Under the pieces are notes generated by a model that saw nothing but the letters and a program-made list of their open reading frames with translations, made no database searches and was not told where the DNA came from. Below, in pieces: positions 63,795 to 64,000 of a stretch of DNA of 64,000 bases. Source of the DNA: Argyresthia goedartella. Taxonomy: Eukaryota > Arthropoda > Insecta > Lepidoptera > Argyresthiidae. The first letter of the stretch is position 1. Each line of letters begins with the position of its first letter. The position numbers were made by a program, and so were the translations under genes. The stretch is taken from assembly GCA_949825045.1 (NCBI GenBank), contig OX463812.1, forward strand, positions 2,340,661-2,404,660. Direction: 5' to 3'.

Positions 63795-64000
63795 TTATCA
63801 TAAACCCTGTTTACTGCGTCCAAAAACCGCATGTTACGATCGGCTTAAAGTTATACTACTTGGTAAAAACTCATTTCTTATGTGAATATTGAGACATCAT
63901 GACAATAATGTATCAATTTCCGACAAATTATGACATTCAAATTTCGAACGCCGACGCCCGCCTGCTTGCCGCCCCTAGTTTGTCTGTGGAGTTGGTACTA
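63795..64000. repeat. Dispersed repeat, second copy of the 940-1345 family (cut by the window edge)
   Basis: It aligns with 950-1160, including CATAAACCCT(C/G)TTTACTGCGT and TTCGAACGCCGACGCCCGCC, and continues beyond the window. Confidence 0.75.

Noticed and set aside
46146..64000. Second myosin exon (sequence for FEKGRIYTYIG)
   Set aside because: No matching coding stretch with an acceptor was found on the plus strand; it probably lies beyond the window.

Overview
This window is eukaryotic and very probably from a moth or butterfly (Lepidoptera). The evidence is exons with GT/AG splice sites, AT-rich non-coding DNA, and a repeat set typical of Lepidoptera: a Helitron-like element ending in CTAGT, mariner-type elements with DD37D and DD41D spacing, TTAA-flanked piggyBac elements, Bel/Pao, and several RNase H-bearing or jockey-like LINE fragments. 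Host coding sequence is only a small part; transposable elements, many of them nested, account for most of what can be recognised. The call rests on reading motifs, splice sites, target-site duplications and inverted repeats directly; no database search was possible.

Host genes. (1) The last coding exon of an unrecognised plus-strand gene lies at 4402-4519. (2) A forkhead transcription factor of the FoxJ2/3 type lies on the minus strand from 45272 down to 34995 in six coding exons. Their phases agree and they sum to 906 nt (301 codons plus stop) when the first of several repeated splice donors is used. The forkhead domain is split by a 6.2 kb intron filled with a LINE, a Helitron-like element and a Tc1/mariner-type element. 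Exon 4 carries a GC-rich tandem array (about 114 bp unit) that multiplies its own 3' splice donor. (3) The first coding exon of a class I myosin of the Myo1D/Myo31DF type starts on the plus strand at 46057, 784 bp from the FoxJ start codon, so the two genes are head to head. No further myosin exon was found, so 46146-64000 is read as its large TE-filled first intron.

Mobile elements, left to right: mariner-type fragment (1-600); LINE fragment (2080-3400); a 5.4 kb transposon with roughly 265 bp inverted repeats and one 1481-codon gene, possibly Academ-type (6807-12251); a hAT-like element with 8 bp TSD AAAATAAC (12849-19260) containing a Bel/Pao retrotransposon with 5 bp TSD TTTAG (13485-18535); LINE fragments (19.3-20.7 kb); a DD41D mariner-type element with very long inverted repeats (21.9-24.6 kb); a MULE transposase fragment (24.6-25.45 kb); a Crypton tyrosine recombinase gene with one clear stop (25.7-26.9 kb); an RTE-like LINE fragment with a 10-copy 84 bp array (27.95-29.12 kb); a piggyBac-like MITE (29236-30438); a LINE, a Helitron and a TIR element inside FoxJ (37.8-43.5 kb); LINE copies, Harbinger-like MITEs and a DD37D maT element split by a LINE (48.2-53.3 kb); more LINE and SINE remnants (53.7-57.8 kb); and an apparently intact piggyBac element (59612-62870) inserted in a rearranged Gypsy remnant. 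Stretches of 30.44-34.99 kb, 46.15-48.24 kb and 55.0-56.5 kb hold little that I can name.
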